Shown here one piece after another: positions 23,666-32,569 of a stretch of DNA of 64,000 nt; position 1 is the first letter of the stretch, and each line of letters starts with the position of its first letter. Location: contig JAZSMT010000025.1 of the NCBI GenBank assembly GCA_045536025.1, forward strand, positions 11,139 through 75,138, read 5' to 3'. A program made the position numbers and the translations under genes. This DNA comes from HGM11412 sp045536025. GTDB lineage: Bacteria > Bacillota > Clostridia > Christensenellales > Borkfalkiaceae. The notes under the pieces are model-generated. The model worked only from the letters and a program-made list of their open reading frames with translations, was not told the origin of the DNA and made no database searches.

Positions 23666-24166
23666 TTATAGCATTATTACGTTTAATAAAATTAAAACTC
23701 CGGGTAGGGTAAAGGCGAGCAAGCCTTCAAGCATAATTACCCAGCTCGATACCGTTTGAAGTACGTTTAAGCCTCTTGATACGAAGTATGCGATAAATAG
23801 TAATGACCAAACGATAAACATTGCACCAAGCATCATGTTTCCCGTAAACATAAAGTAAACGCCAAGCCCGATAAAGATGAGGGCAATTATTGCTGAAAAC
23901 CAGCCAAGGCTTTCTTCTTGTAAATCCCAAATATAGGTAGCTGAAATATATAGGTGCAAAAAGGCAAGTAACATCAGCGCCATAATTTTAAGATAGTTAA
24001 CAGGGTCTATAACGACGAATATTCCATATAGAGATATAAGTGCGATAATAACGCCCGATAACACGTTCATAACGACTACTTCGCCGTTATCGTTTTTGTC
24101 AATGAGGGGTAAAAATCCGTTCAAAAACAATGCAATTCCACTAAAAATCAGACAAATTTCAAACAT
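23666..24166 (-). CDS. AmiS/UreI-like membrane channel
   Basis: A 166-residue protein with six transmembrane segments and little else. The start FEICLIFSGIALFLNGFLPL, the TYIWDLQEESLGWFSAI segment (family: TYLW...GxGLGWF) and the VWSLLFIAYF segment resemble AmiS/UreI proteins, which pass urea or short amides. No urease or amidase gene is in the window, so the solute is unknown. AGGAG lies 7-8 bases before the ATG. An unclassified six-helix protein remains possible. Confidence 0.6.
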   Translation of the reverse strand: MFEICLIFSGIALFLNGFLPLIDKNDNGEVVVMNVLSGVIIALISLYGIFVVIDPVNYLKIMALMLLAFLHLYISATYIWDLQEESLGWFSAIIALIFIGLGVYFMFTGNMMLGAMFIVWSLLFIAYFVSRGLNVLQTVSSWVIMLEGLLAFTLPGVLILLNVIML

Positions 24167-24222
24167 AAAAAATCTCCTTTAGTTTGATATTTGCCTGATT
24201 TAAAAATTTTTATACTCTTATT

Positions 24223-25182
24223 TTACTTTTCTTCCATTATAACGTTATCCGTTTTAGCAAAGCGCTTAACCGATTCAATGCCGTTTTCACACTTGTTTTT
24301 ACTTGAATAGTCTTCGCTCATACATATTAAGCGGTTAGAAAGATTAAAAAGTTTAAAGCGGTAGTGCCCGTATTTATCAACGCTGATTGCAAAATTGCCA
24401 CCGTCAATATTTTTCTTTATAGTTTCAATACCGTTTTTAACACCCGATAACGATTTGTATTTTTCAGTTCTAAGTAGCGTGCCGCCGTTTGATGCGGTAA
24501 GGGTAGCGACAAATCCGTCCTGTTCCTGAGAAATTTTCCACTTGCCAGCATATTGCCTTTTCGGCTCTGGCTCAACCTGTTTTTGAGGTGCTTGTTTAAC
24601 TTGAACGGGCTTTTGATTAACCACCTTTTTAATTTGAGCAGGCTCTTTTTTAACTAATTTTTTAACTTCTTCCTTTTCAGGTTGGCTGGATTTTTTCAAG
24701 TTGGCTTGTTTAGTTTCAGCCGATTGATTATCTGCAGTATTCTTTCTTGTAGGCTGTTTCTTTTCAGCAGGCTTTTTATCGTCAGACACCTGTTTTTCAG
24801 CAGGTTTGTTGTTTGATTTCGTAGCTTTTACTGATTTTGATTCAGCTTCTTCAGATTTTGTTTTTTGAGCAGTTTTTGCTTTAGTAGCTGTTTTTTTAGT
24901 GGACTTTTTAGTGGGCTTAACGCTTACCTCACTCGTTAAATATTCCTTAACCTCTTCAGGATTTGCTGAGTTGTTTGAAATATTATCAATCTCTTCAGGG
25001 GTTAACGATTGTAGTGAAGCTTGCTTAAACGCCTCTTTAGTTTTTTCGGCACGGGCTTTTTTTCTGGAAACGTGTAATACGATGCACAAAAATATGATGA
25101 TTACGAGTGCAATTATTCCGATAAGCGTCCAGTAAAGATATTCGTTGCCGAGTTTGTGTAACAAATCTCTAATAAATTCCAT
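24223..25182 (-). CDS. Membrane-anchored protein with two DUF1508 (YegP-like) repeats
   Basis: A 319-residue protein. It has one N-terminal transmembrane helix (about residues 17-39), a cytoplasmic linker very rich in Lys, Ala, Pro and Gln (about 85-210), then two DUF1508 repeats. The first is around 212-262 (GGTLLRTEKYKSLSGVKNGIETIKKN in pieces) and the second around 263-315 (KCENGIESVKRFA). DUF1508 forms small beta-hairpin modules of unknown role, usually soluble. The anchor and histone-H1-like linker are unusual. GGTGAT precedes the ATG. Function unknown. Confidence 0.75.
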   Translation of the reverse strand: MEFIRDLLHKLGNEYLYWTLIGIIALVIIIFLCIVLHVSRKKARAEKTKEAFKQASLQSLTPEEIDNISNNSANPEEVKEYLTSEVSVKPTKKSTKKTATKAKTAQKTKSEEAESKSVKATKSNNKPAEKQVSDDKKPAEKKQPTRKNTADNQSAETKQANLKKSSQPEKEEVKKLVKKEPAQIKKVVNQKPVQVKQAPQKQVEPEPKRQYAGKWKISQEQDGFVATLTASNGGTLLRTEKYKSLSGVKNGIETIKKNIDGGNFAISVDKYGHYRFKLFNLSNRLICMSEDYSSKNKCENGIESVKRFAKTDNVIMEEK

Positions 25183-25253
25183 ACTATCACCAAATTAATT
25201 CTATTTTACGCATAATATGATAATACTTTTTTAATAAATAGTCAATAGTATTA

Positions 25254-25282
25254 TTGCAAAAAAATTATAAAAATGTTAAAAT
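25254..25282 (+). promoter_or_regulatory. Promoter of the flavoprotein-rho region
   Basis: TTGCAA (25254-25259), 17 bases, extended -10 TGTTAAAAT (TAAAAT 25277-25282), 25 bases before the first ATG. Confidence 0.7.
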
Positions 25283-25307
25283 AAGAACGATAGAGGAGAA
25301 ATAGGGA

Positions 25308-26531
25308 ATGAATAGGGAAAATAAGGGAATTTTTAAAGCGGTAATAATCGGTGCAGGCGCGTCGGGGTTAGCCCTTGCTATTAAGTTGTCTTTACGCTTC
25401 GGGGGAGAAAACGTTGCCCTTGTTGAAAGGCTTGATAGAGTGGGTAAAAAACTTTTATCGACGGGTAACGGTCAATGCAACCTCACAAATTTAGACTCCG
25501 ATTTGAGCCACTTTCACAGCGAAAAATCGGGGTTTTGCGATAATATTATAAAAAAATATGGCAATCAATCGGTATATAAGTTTTTTGAAAATTTAGGTAT
25601 TCCTTTGATAGATGACGGCGACAAGGTCTATCCGTTATCAAAGCAAGCCTCGTCTGTTTTAGATGCGTTAAGATTTAAAATTTCCGCATTGAATACCCAA
25701 TTATTCCCAAACACCAAAATTATAAATATGAAAAAGCAAGGCGAGCTGTTTACCCTCTATTCTGAAAGTGGTGAAACCTTTAAAGCACATAACGTTATCG
25801 TTGCGGTTGGCGGTAGTTCGCAAAAACACTTAGGAACGGACGGTAGCTCGTACAATTTACTTGAAAATTTCGGGCATAAAAAGACTAAACTTTATCCCTC
25901 AATCGTTCAGCTTAAGGCTGGCGTTAAAAAATTGAAAGGATTAAGGGGGCTTAAGCAAAAGGTGTCGGCAAGGGCTATCGTTGGCGGTAAAGCTCTTGCT
26001 AAGTATAACGGCGATATTATGTTTACCGATTACGGTTTAAGCGGTAACGTAGCCTTTTATCTTTCAAGTTATTTTGCAGGAAAAGAAAACACCTATATAG
26101 AAATTGATTTTTGCCCAGAGCTTAGTAGCGAAGAACTTAGTTTGGTTTTAAAAAACAAACAAAAAAATTGCTCTTATTTAACGCTAGAGCATTACCTATC
26201 GGGTATTATGAACGGAAAGATAGCCTCTTCACTACTTAAAAATTCGGGTTTCGATATATTATCGCCTGTAGGTAGCGTCAACGCCGATGAAATTTCAAGC
26301 GTTATAAAAAATTATCGCGTTGACGTTTTAGGAAGTTTGGGGTTTGACGGCGCTCAAGTTACTAAGGGCGGAATAAAAACCACCGAGTTTGACGATAAAA
26401 CTTTACAAAGCAATCTCGTTAAAAATCTTTACGCCGCGGGCGAGGTGTTAGACGTTGACGGTGACTGTGGCGGTTATAATCTCACGTGGGCGTTTTCCTC
26501 GGCTTTTGCTGTGGCTGACGCGATTAAATAG
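25308..26531 (+). CDS. HI0933/YhiN-family flavoprotein
   Basis: A 407-residue FAD protein. The N-terminus has IIGAGASGLALAIKL (dinucleotide fold), followed by the HI0933 signature VGKKLLSTGNGQCNLTN. Near the C-terminus GGIKTTEFD and LYAAGEVLDVDGDCGGYNL close the FAD site. The family includes BaiN-like and other flavoproteins, mostly of unassigned reaction. A ribosome site (AGGAG) lies upstream. It precedes a second flavoprotein by 2 bases, so the two are co-translated. Confidence 0.88.
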   Translation: MNRENKGIFKAVIIGAGASGLALAIKLSLRFGGENVALVERLDRVGKKLLSTGNGQCNLTNLDSDLSHFHSEKSGFCDNIIKKYGNQSVYKFFENLGIPLIDDGDKVYPLSKQASSVLDALRFKISALNTQLFPNTKIINMKKQGELFTLYSESGETFKAHNVIVAVGGSSQKHLGTDGSSYNLLENFGHKKTKLYPSIVQLKAGVKKLKGLRGLKQKVSARAIVGGKALAKYNGDIMFTDYGLSGNVAFYLSSYFAGKENTYIEIDFCPELSSEELSLVLKNKQKNCSYLTLEHYLSGIMNGKIASSLLKNSGFDILSPVGSVNADEISSVIKNYRVDVLGSLGFDGAQVTKGGIKTTEFDDKTLQSNLVKNLYAAGEVLDVDGDCGGYNLTWAFSSAFAVADAIK

Positions 26532-26533
26532 TT

Positions 26534-28072
26534 ATGCAAAAAATTTCAAATATTAAAATCAAACCGTTTGAAGACGAAAAATCTTTACTTTTAAAATGCT
26601 GTAAAAAAGCAAGGGTAAAAGAAAGCGAGGTTAGGCACTTCAAACTTATAAAAAAATCGCTTGACGCGCGCGATAAAAATAACGTTTTTTATAATTGCGC
26701 GGTTGAAATATCGGATAAGCCGTATAATCCCCCCGCTAAGGTGTACGGCAAGGTAAATAAAAGGGGCGAGGTTTTAGTAGTGGGCGCAGGGCCTGCAGGG
26801 CTGTTTTGCGCGCTTGATCTTTTAAGATACGGTTTATCAGTTACCTTGATAGAAAGAGGAAAGCCCGTTGACGAAAGGGTTAAAAGCGTATCCGATTTTA
26901 TAAAAACTAAGATTTTAGACGAGGACAGTAATATTCAGTTCGGCGAGGGCGGTGCAGGCGCTTTTTCGGACGGTAAGTTAAATACAGGCGTAGGCGGTAA
27001 TTTCGTTAGAGAGGTAATAGACGATTTCTTGGCGTTTGGCGCGCCTAAAGATATAGGGTATCTTCAAAAACCTCATATAGGAAGCGATAGGCTTAAAGTC
27101 GTAGTTAAAAATATCCGTGAGGAAATTTTACGGCTTGGCGGAAGAGTTTTATTTTCCTCAAAACTTACCGATATAAAAATTTCGGGAGGGGAAGTAACCT
27201 CGGTTACGATAAACGGTGAAAGTTTTAAGTTTGACGAAGTCGTTTTAGCCGTTGGACACAGCGCGAGAGACGTTTATTCTATGCTTTCTAACCGTTCGGT
27301 TATGATGGAGGCAAAGGACTTTGCCGTAGGGCTTAGAATAGAGCATCTTCAAAGTGAAATAAATATTGCTCAGTTCGGCGCTTTTGCAAGCGCAAAGGGT
27401 ATGCCCGTTGCCGATTATAAGCTAACTAGCCGTCAAAACGGCAGGGGCGTGTTTACTTTTTGTATGTGCCCAGGTGGCTATGTAATGCCGTCTAGCTCGG
27501 AAAAAAACACCGTTGTAGTCAACGGTATGAGCAATTATTTAAGAGACGGCGAAAACGCAAACTCGGCTATTATTTGCCAAGTATCGAAAAAAGATTTTAA
27601 AGAGGCGTTGTTCGGCGGTGTGGAATTTCAAAAACACTTAGAGAAAACGGCGTTTTTGTTAGGTGGTGGAGATTATAAAGCTCCGTCAATGCTGGTTGGC
27701 GATTATTTAAGCGGTAAAATATCCGATAGTTTTGGTCGGGTTAATCCGACGTATTCAATGGGCGTAAAAAAAGCCGACCTTAACAAGCTTTTTAGCGAAG
27801 AGATTAACTCTGCAATAAAAGGAGCTATCGTCGATATGGGCAAAAAAATCAAGGGCTTTGACTGTTACGACGCAGTTCTCACAGGCGTTGAAAGTAGAAC
27901 TTCTTCACCCGTTCGCGTTTTAAGAACGGAAAGCCTAAACAGCGTATCGGCAAAAAACCTCTATCCTTGCGGAGAAGGTTGCGGTTACGCAGGTGGTATA
28001 ACTAGCGCCGGCGCTGACGGTAAAAAGGTGGCAAAAGCCGTAGCCGTTAAGTACGGGCTTGAGCTTAATTGA
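26534..28072 (+). CDS. FAD-dependent dehydrogenase, COG2509 type
   Basis: A 512-residue flavoprotein. After an N-terminal extension of about 75 residues (IKPFEDEKSLLLKCCKKARV) comes VVGAGPAGLFCALDLL, then FGEGGAGAFSDGKLNTGVG, which is characteristic of this uncharacterised family. FCMCPGGYVMPSS and PCGEGCGYAGGITSAGADG complete it. The reaction is unknown. It is paired with the HI0933-type gene, and the 86 bases after it hold no terminator that I can see. Confidence 0.85.
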   Translation: MQKISNIKIKPFEDEKSLLLKCCKKARVKESEVRHFKLIKKSLDARDKNNVFYNCAVEISDKPYNPPAKVYGKVNKRGEVLVVGAGPAGLFCALDLLRYGLSVTLIERGKPVDERVKSVSDFIKTKILDEDSNIQFGEGGAGAFSDGKLNTGVGGNFVREVIDDFLAFGAPKDIGYLQKPHIGSDRLKVVVKNIREEILRLGGRVLFSSKLTDIKISGGEVTSVTINGESFKFDEVVLAVGHSARDVYSMLSNRSVMMEAKDFAVGLRIEHLQSEINIAQFGAFASAKGMPVADYKLTSRQNGRGVFTFCMCPGGYVMPSSSEKNTVVVNGMSNYLRDGENANSAIICQVSKKDFKEALFGGVEFQKHLEKTAFLLGGGDYKAPSMLVGDYLSGKISDSFGRVNPTYSMGVKKADLNKLFSEEINSAIKGAIVDMGKKIKGFDCYDAVLTGVESRTSSPVRVLRTESLNSVSAKNLYPCGEGCGYAGGITSAGADGKKVAKAVAVKYGLELN

Positions 28073-28158
28073 GAATTTTGTTCAAAATTATTTACAATTT
28101 TGTTTTAATATGATAAACTAGTATCGTAAACGTTTCAAATTATTTTTTTAGTTTTTTT

Positions 28159-28554
28159 ATGAACGATTTCAATATTAATTTTTCTATGACTTTTAACGGT
28201 CAAACCCAAACTTACAAGGCAACTGAATTTAAAAAGAATAACGAGATGTTCCGCATCTCTTTTCCTTGTGCGGACGATAGTGGAATTTGCTATACCGTAA
28301 CTATTTTAAACAAAAACAAAGTTACGCTTGCTTGTAGCGGAGGAATAAGTTATTCAATCCCTCTTGAACAAAATAAAACCGCGAGATTTTTATTAAATTT
28401 ATACAACTCGCCGATAGATTGCGAGGTTTTTTGCTCGCACCTTAGCGCGTTTATCTCAAGCGGTAAAATTACCGTTAAAGGAAAGTATAGGCTAAATTTA
28501 TCAGGAGGCGTTAACGATTACGCCTTTACTCTTGGAGGTCGTTATGATAATTAA
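28159..28554 (+). CDS. Beta-barrel hypothetical protein, DUF1934-like
   Basis: A 131-residue protein of alternating strands. The C-terminal pattern KTARFLLNLYNSP, then FISSGKITVKGKYRLNLSGG, resembles the small calycin-like DUF1934/YwiB proteins. The match is weak. There is no clear ribosome site; only a T-tract precedes the ATG, so the start is uncertain and the next Met at residue 10 is an alternative. Its end overlaps the next gene, whose ribosome site (GGAGG) lies within it. Confidence 0.55.
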   Translation: MNDFNINFSMTFNGQTQTYKATEFKKNNEMFRISFPCADDSGICYTVTILNKNKVTLACSGGISYSIPLEQNKTARFLLNLYNSPIDCEVFCSHLSAFISSGKITVKGKYRLNLSGGVNDYAFTLGGRYDN

Positions 28555-29149
28555 GTATTTCGGGCATTCCTATTTTTTGATAGAGGGAGCAGATTATTCC
28601 ATAGCGCTTGACCCCTTTTCAAACGTTGGGCTTGAAGAGGTTAAAGTAAAAAGCGATTACGTTTTTTGTTCGCACGGTCATTTCGACCATAACAATAAAA
28701 GCCTTGCTATCGGCGCTAAGGAAATAAAAAAAAGCAACGATATTTTTAAGATTGTTTCTACATTTCACGATGAAAAGGGCGGTTCGTTACGCGGAAAAAA
28801 TAACCTTTTAATTTTTTGTTTAGACGGGTTTAAGCTTGCTTTTTTAGGCGACCTTGGCGAATACGCAAATGAAGATTTAATTGATAAGCTTAAGGGGGTT
28901 GACGTGTTGTTTATCCCCGTTGGCGGTAAGTACACGATAGATAGTAGCGGTGCGTACGAATACGCCATAAAGAGTAAGGCGAAAACGATAATACCTATGC
29001 ATTATAAAGCGGGCTCGTCTACTATTGATATAAAAGGCGTTGAGCCGTTTTTAGAAAAATTTAAAAGTTATAGTGTGGTAGCAAGCCCGTACGTTTACGG
29101 TCAAGAAGAAGGGGTAATACTCGTTAAATTTGGAGGGGAGAGTTTATGA
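28544..29149 (+). CDS. UPF0173-like metallo-hydrolase (MBL fold)
   Basis: About 201 residues. IIKYFGHSYFLIEG opens the beta-lactamase fold, SHGHFDHNN is the HxHxDH metal motif (near residue 45), FLGDLG supplies the bridging Asp, and PMHYKAG the final His. The family (UPF0173, YtkL) has no proven substrate. The ATG at 28544 was chosen because GGAGG lies seven bases before it; a TTG twelve bases earlier has no ribosome site. It overlaps rho by 4 bases. Confidence 0.85.
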   Translation: MIIKYFGHSYFLIEGADYSIALDPFSNVGLEEVKVKSDYVFCSHGHFDHNNKSLAIGAKEIKKSNDIFKIVSTFHDEKGGSLRGKNNLLIFCLDGFKLAFLGDLGEYANEDLIDKLKGVDVLFIPVGGKYTIDSSGAYEYAIKSKAKTIIPMHYKAGSSTIDIKGVEPFLEKFKSYSVVASPYVYGQEEGVILVKFGGESL

Positions 29150-30528
29150 ATTACACTCGCGAACAGTTAGAGCGTAGCTTTAATATTCACAAGCTTAAAG
29201 AAATTTGTATAGGCTTAGGTGGAACGCCAGGTACTAAAAATAAGGCGGAAATTATAAATCTTATACTCGATATTCAAAGCGGTGTAGCACCGCAAAGAAA
29301 GTCTGCAGGAAGAAAGAGCAATTTCGAAAAATACGTTGGAACTTCTAAAAAGTACGAGGGGGACGACTTTGGTGACGTAGTCGTTTCAGATCACAATTTT
29401 GATGAGGCTGACGGTTTTATCGTTGGTGAAAGCGTGGTGATAAAAGGCACGTTTGAAAGGATTGACGGGCAAGACCACGGGTTTTTGCGTGGAAATAATT
29501 TTAAAATCACTTCTTTAACCGACGTTTACGTATCAAGCCAAATTTTAAGATATTATAAGTTTAGAGTGGGCGATTACGTTGAGGGAACTGCCGTTTACGG
29601 AAGAGATAACGGCGCGCCCTCGCTTAAAACCGTTGAAACTATCAATGGCAAAGCTCCCACCGCGCTTTCAAGGAGGCGTTTTGCCGATTTAGAGCCTAAT
29701 TATCCCGATAAAAAGCTTAAGCTTGAAAGTGAAACTAACGATATAGCACTTCGTGCTATTGATATTTTATCGCCTATCGGTATGGGGCAAAGGGGTTTAA
29801 TAGTAGCTCCTCCTAAGGCTGGTAAGACTACGCTTATTAAAAAAATAGCAACGGCGATTAATAAAAATCATCAAGACGTTAAGTTAATGATTATATTAGT
29901 TGGCGAACGCCCCGAAGAGGTTACCGACATAAAGCGTTCGATAAATGCTGAAATTTTTTATTCCACCTTTGACGAAAAGCCCAAAAATCACGTAAGAATT
30001 TGCGAACTTGCAGTCGAAAAGGCTAAGCGTATGGTAGAAGAGGGCGAAAACGTAGTAATACTTATGGATTCGATAACTAGGTTAACTAGAGCTTACAACG
30101 AGTCGGTCGGATCTAGCGGAAAAACGCTTACGGGAGGATTAGACCCCGTGGCGCTACAAGAGGCTAAAAAGATTTTCGGCTCGGCAAGGAACGTAGACGG
30201 CGGTAGTTTAACCATTATTGCAACCACACTCGTTGAAACAGGTTCGAAAATGGACGATATTATATACGAAGAATTTAAAGGTACGGGCAATAGTGAAATA
30301 GTTTTAAAGAAAAGTCTATCCGAAAGGCGAATTTTTCCTGCGATTGATTTATACCGTTCAGGAACGAGAAAGGACGATCTTTTACTATCAAGTGAAGAGC
30401 TTGACTGCGCTTACGCTTTAAGAAGATATCTCGACAAAAAAGAAGATGCTGAAATTACGCTTATAGACCTTCTTAAAAAGACGAATAGCAATTCACAGCT
30501 TATTATAAAGGCGCTTGAGCTTGTGTGA
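29146..30528 (+). CDS. rho: Transcription termination factor Rho
   Basis: A 460-residue hexameric RNA helicase. Residues 1-50 are the Rho N-terminal SAP-like helix bundle (LKEICIGLGG). An OB-type RNA-binding domain follows (DGFIVGESVV, GFLRGNNFKI). The ATPase core has Walker A APPKAGKTTLIKK, VGERPEEVTD, Walker B VVILMDSITRLTRAYN, and RRIFPAID. It starts inside the upstream hydrolase gene and overlaps the nucleosidase gene region. Confidence 0.96.
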   Translation: MNYTREQLERSFNIHKLKEICIGLGGTPGTKNKAEIINLILDIQSGVAPQRKSAGRKSNFEKYVGTSKKYEGDDFGDVVVSDHNFDEADGFIVGESVVIKGTFERIDGQDHGFLRGNNFKITSLTDVYVSSQILRYYKFRVGDYVEGTAVYGRDNGAPSLKTVETINGKAPTALSRRRFADLEPNYPDKKLKLESETNDIALRAIDILSPIGMGQRGLIVAPPKAGKTTLIKKIATAINKNHQDVKLMIILVGERPEEVTDIKRSINAEIFYSTFDEKPKNHVRICELAVEKAKRMVEEGENVVILMDSITRLTRAYNESVGSSGKTLTGGLDPVALQEAKKIFGSARNVDGGSLTIIATTLVETGSKMDDIIYEEFKGTGNSEIVLKKSLSERRIFPAIDLYRSGTRKDDLLLSSEELDCAYALRRYLDKKEDAEITLIDLLKKTNSNSQLIIKALELV

Positions 30529-30536
30529 GGACTAGT

Positions 30537-31229
30537 ATGGATAAAAAAATTAAGACCATAGGCATGGTCGTTGCAATGGATAAAGAAATAAAGCCCTTTT
30601 TAGAAAGCGTAGGAGAGTGCGTTTTAAGTGAAAAAAAGGGGCAGTTCGAAGTATTTGGCTATAAAATTAATGAAAAAAATATCTATCTTATAAAAAGTGG
30701 CATAGGCGAAATTTACGCATCTGGTGCTACGCAATTACTTATAAGCGAATACAAGGTTGACTTAATTATGAATTTCGGCGTATGCGGAAGTTTAACAAGT
30801 TCAGTAGGGCTTTTAGATACGGTTATCGTAAAAGGCGTAGTCCATTACGATTTTGACCTTTCCGCGATTGACGACGTTTGCGTTGGGCAATACCCAAGCT
30901 ACGATAGCCCGATTATTCCTTGCGACGATAAATTTATACCTATGCTTAAAAGGGTTATGGGAAACGTTAGCGAGGCAATATGCGCATCCGCCGACAAATT
31001 CGTTGCCGACAAATCGAAAAAAGACTATCTATATTCTACCTTTGGCGCTACCGTTTGCGATATGGAGTCGGCTGGCGTGTTGTTGACCGCGACAGGTGCG
31101 GGTATTCCGTCGATTATTATAAAAGCCGTGTCAGACGGCGAGGGTGGAACTGAAGATTTTAACGCGCTCGTTCACAAGGCTAGCAGTCAATGCGTAAACG
31201 CTGTAAACGAGATTATAAAGGAGTTTTAA
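30537..31229 (+). CDS. 5'-methylthioadenosine/S-adenosylhomocysteine nucleosidase-like
   Basis: About 230 residues of the PNP/UDP phosphorylase fold. GMVVAMDKEIKPFLE is the MTAN opening, NFGVCGSL the central loop, ATVCDMESAG holds the nucleoside-binding Glu, and KAVSDGEGG the catalytic Asp. It would recycle MTA or SAH by removing adenine. The ATG at 30537 has GAGG at a good distance; an earlier in-frame GTG has none. It follows rho and precedes a small membrane protein gene by one base. Confidence 0.85.
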   Translation: MDKKIKTIGMVVAMDKEIKPFLESVGECVLSEKKGQFEVFGYKINEKNIYLIKSGIGEIYASGATQLLISEYKVDLIMNFGVCGSLTSSVGLLDTVIVKGVVHYDFDLSAIDDVCVGQYPSYDSPIIPCDDKFIPMLKRVMGNVSEAICASADKFVADKSKKDYLYSTFGATVCDMESAGVLLTATGAGIPSIIIKAVSDGEGGTEDFNALVHKASSQCVNAVNEIIKEF

Positions 31230-31230
31230 T

Positions 31231-31761
31231 ATGGTAAAAGCAGTTTGCCTCTTTAACGAACAAAAGGTTAAAGCTATGAGCAAAAAGTTTAAAAATAGAA
31301 CGCTTGCAGGCTCGATTGCACTCAGCTTATTTATCTTGATGGTGGGCGTGTCGACCATAATATCCGCTTTTTCAAACGGGGGCTTTCAAAAATGGATGTT
31401 TTTTATTTTAGGCGTGTTGTTTACGCTCTTTTCGGTGTATCCCGTAATTTCAACGATTTTTACCCATAAAAGAAATTACCGCGAAACAATAAAGGCAATG
31501 GAGCTTGATAAAGGCGAATTGACCTTAGAGTTTACGATAAAAGAAAAAAAGATTGAGCTTAAAGCTATTCAAAATGGCGAAGTGCAGGAAGACACTATAT
31601 TAATTCGTAACCTATCGTATATCAAAACTCACTCTGACGGAATAGGCATATATCTTAATGAAAATATGTATTATATCCGCAACGAGGAAATCGTTTCAGG
31701 CGATAGAGATATGTTACTTAGAATATTTGCAAACGCTGGTATTCAAATTAAAAAACGTTAA
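31231..31761 (+). CDS. Two-helix membrane protein, YcxB-like
   Basis: A 176-residue protein with AAGGAG before the ATG. Two transmembrane helices (about residues 29-50 and 57-76) are followed by a cytoplasmic beta-rich domain of about 95 residues (LTLEFTIKEKKIEL, IRNLSYIKTHSDGIGIYLN, YYIRNEEI). The layout resembles YcxB-like PH-type membrane proteins. Function unknown. It starts one base after the nucleosidase stop, so it is in the same operon. Confidence 0.65.
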   Translation: MVKAVCLFNEQKVKAMSKKFKNRTLAGSIALSLFILMVGVSTIISAFSNGGFQKWMFFILGVLFTLFSVYPVISTIFTHKRNYRETIKAMELDKGELTLEFTIKEKKIELKAIQNGEVQEDTILIRNLSYIKTHSDGIGIYLNENMYYIRNEEIVSGDRDMLLRIFANAGIQIKKR

Positions 31762-31808
31762 TAAAATAAAGCTTTCCGTAATATACATTATAGTCGGAGA
31801 GTTTTATT

Positions 31809-32531
31809 TTGAAAAACAAAAAAATAACCCTAATAACCAACATATTGCTCGTTATTATACTCGTTTCGGTATTTACCGTAGGCATACAGTCGGAGCGTAG
31901 CGTAACCATATCGGCAAGCGACGTTACCGGCGCGATATATAAAGGTGATGAAGATGTTGGCGGTGTTGCTTTAATGTTTAACGTGTATGAAAACACCGAG
32001 GTAGTAGAGGGTATTATAAAGATATTAAAAGAAAAAAGCGTAACGGCTACTTTTTTCGTTGGCGGTTGTTGGGCTGATGATAACGCTAAGGTTTTAAAAG
32101 AGATTTTAAACGAAGGTTTCGAACTTGGTAATCACGGTTATTTTCACAAAGACCATAAAAAATTGTCGTCCGAGCAAAATCGTAGCGAAATCGAAAACTG
32201 CCACGGTATCGTAATGAATTTTACGGGGCACTCAATGAACTTGTTTGCACCGCCGTCCGGTTCTTTTTCAAAAACTACGCTCGAGGTAGCCGATAAGCTT
32301 GGCTATCACACCATTATGTGGTCAAAAGACACTATTGACTGGAGAGATAGCGACGTAAATACCATAGTAAGACGCGCAACGAAGGATATTAAAAGCGGTG
32401 ATTTGATATTAATGCACCCAAAACCGCATACGCTTGAGGCTCTTCCTTTAATAATAGATAAAATCAAAGAAGAAAACCTTAAAACGCTAACGGTTTCAGA
32501 CTGTTGCTTGCTTTCACCTGTAAAGGTATAA
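31809..32531 (+). CDS. Polysaccharide deacetylase-like protein with degenerate motif 1 (YlxY-like)
   Basis: A 240-residue protein with an N-terminal membrane anchor (residues 5-25) and a NodB-type domain. The His metal motif is kept as GNHGYFHKDH (His109, His113). Motif 1, normally TFDDG, reads LMFNVYE, so both Asp residues are lost at 58-59. Deacetylase activity is therefore doubtful. In Bacillus the family member YlxY precedes the M16 protease gene mlpA, the same order seen here. The start is TTG, with GGAGAG upstream. Confidence 0.8.
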   Translation: MKNKKITLITNILLVIILVSVFTVGIQSERSVTISASDVTGAIYKGDEDVGGVALMFNVYENTEVVEGIIKILKEKSVTATFFVGGCWADDNAKVLKEILNEGFELGNHGYFHKDHKKLSSEQNRSEIENCHGIVMNFTGHSMNLFAPPSGSFSKTTLEVADKLGYHTIMWSKDTIDWRDSDVNTIVRRATKDIKSGDLILMHPKPHTLEALPLIIDKIKEENLKTLTVSDCCLLSPVKV

Positions 32532-32569
32532 AAGCTCGAAATTAATCAAAACTATAACGTAGGAGAAAT

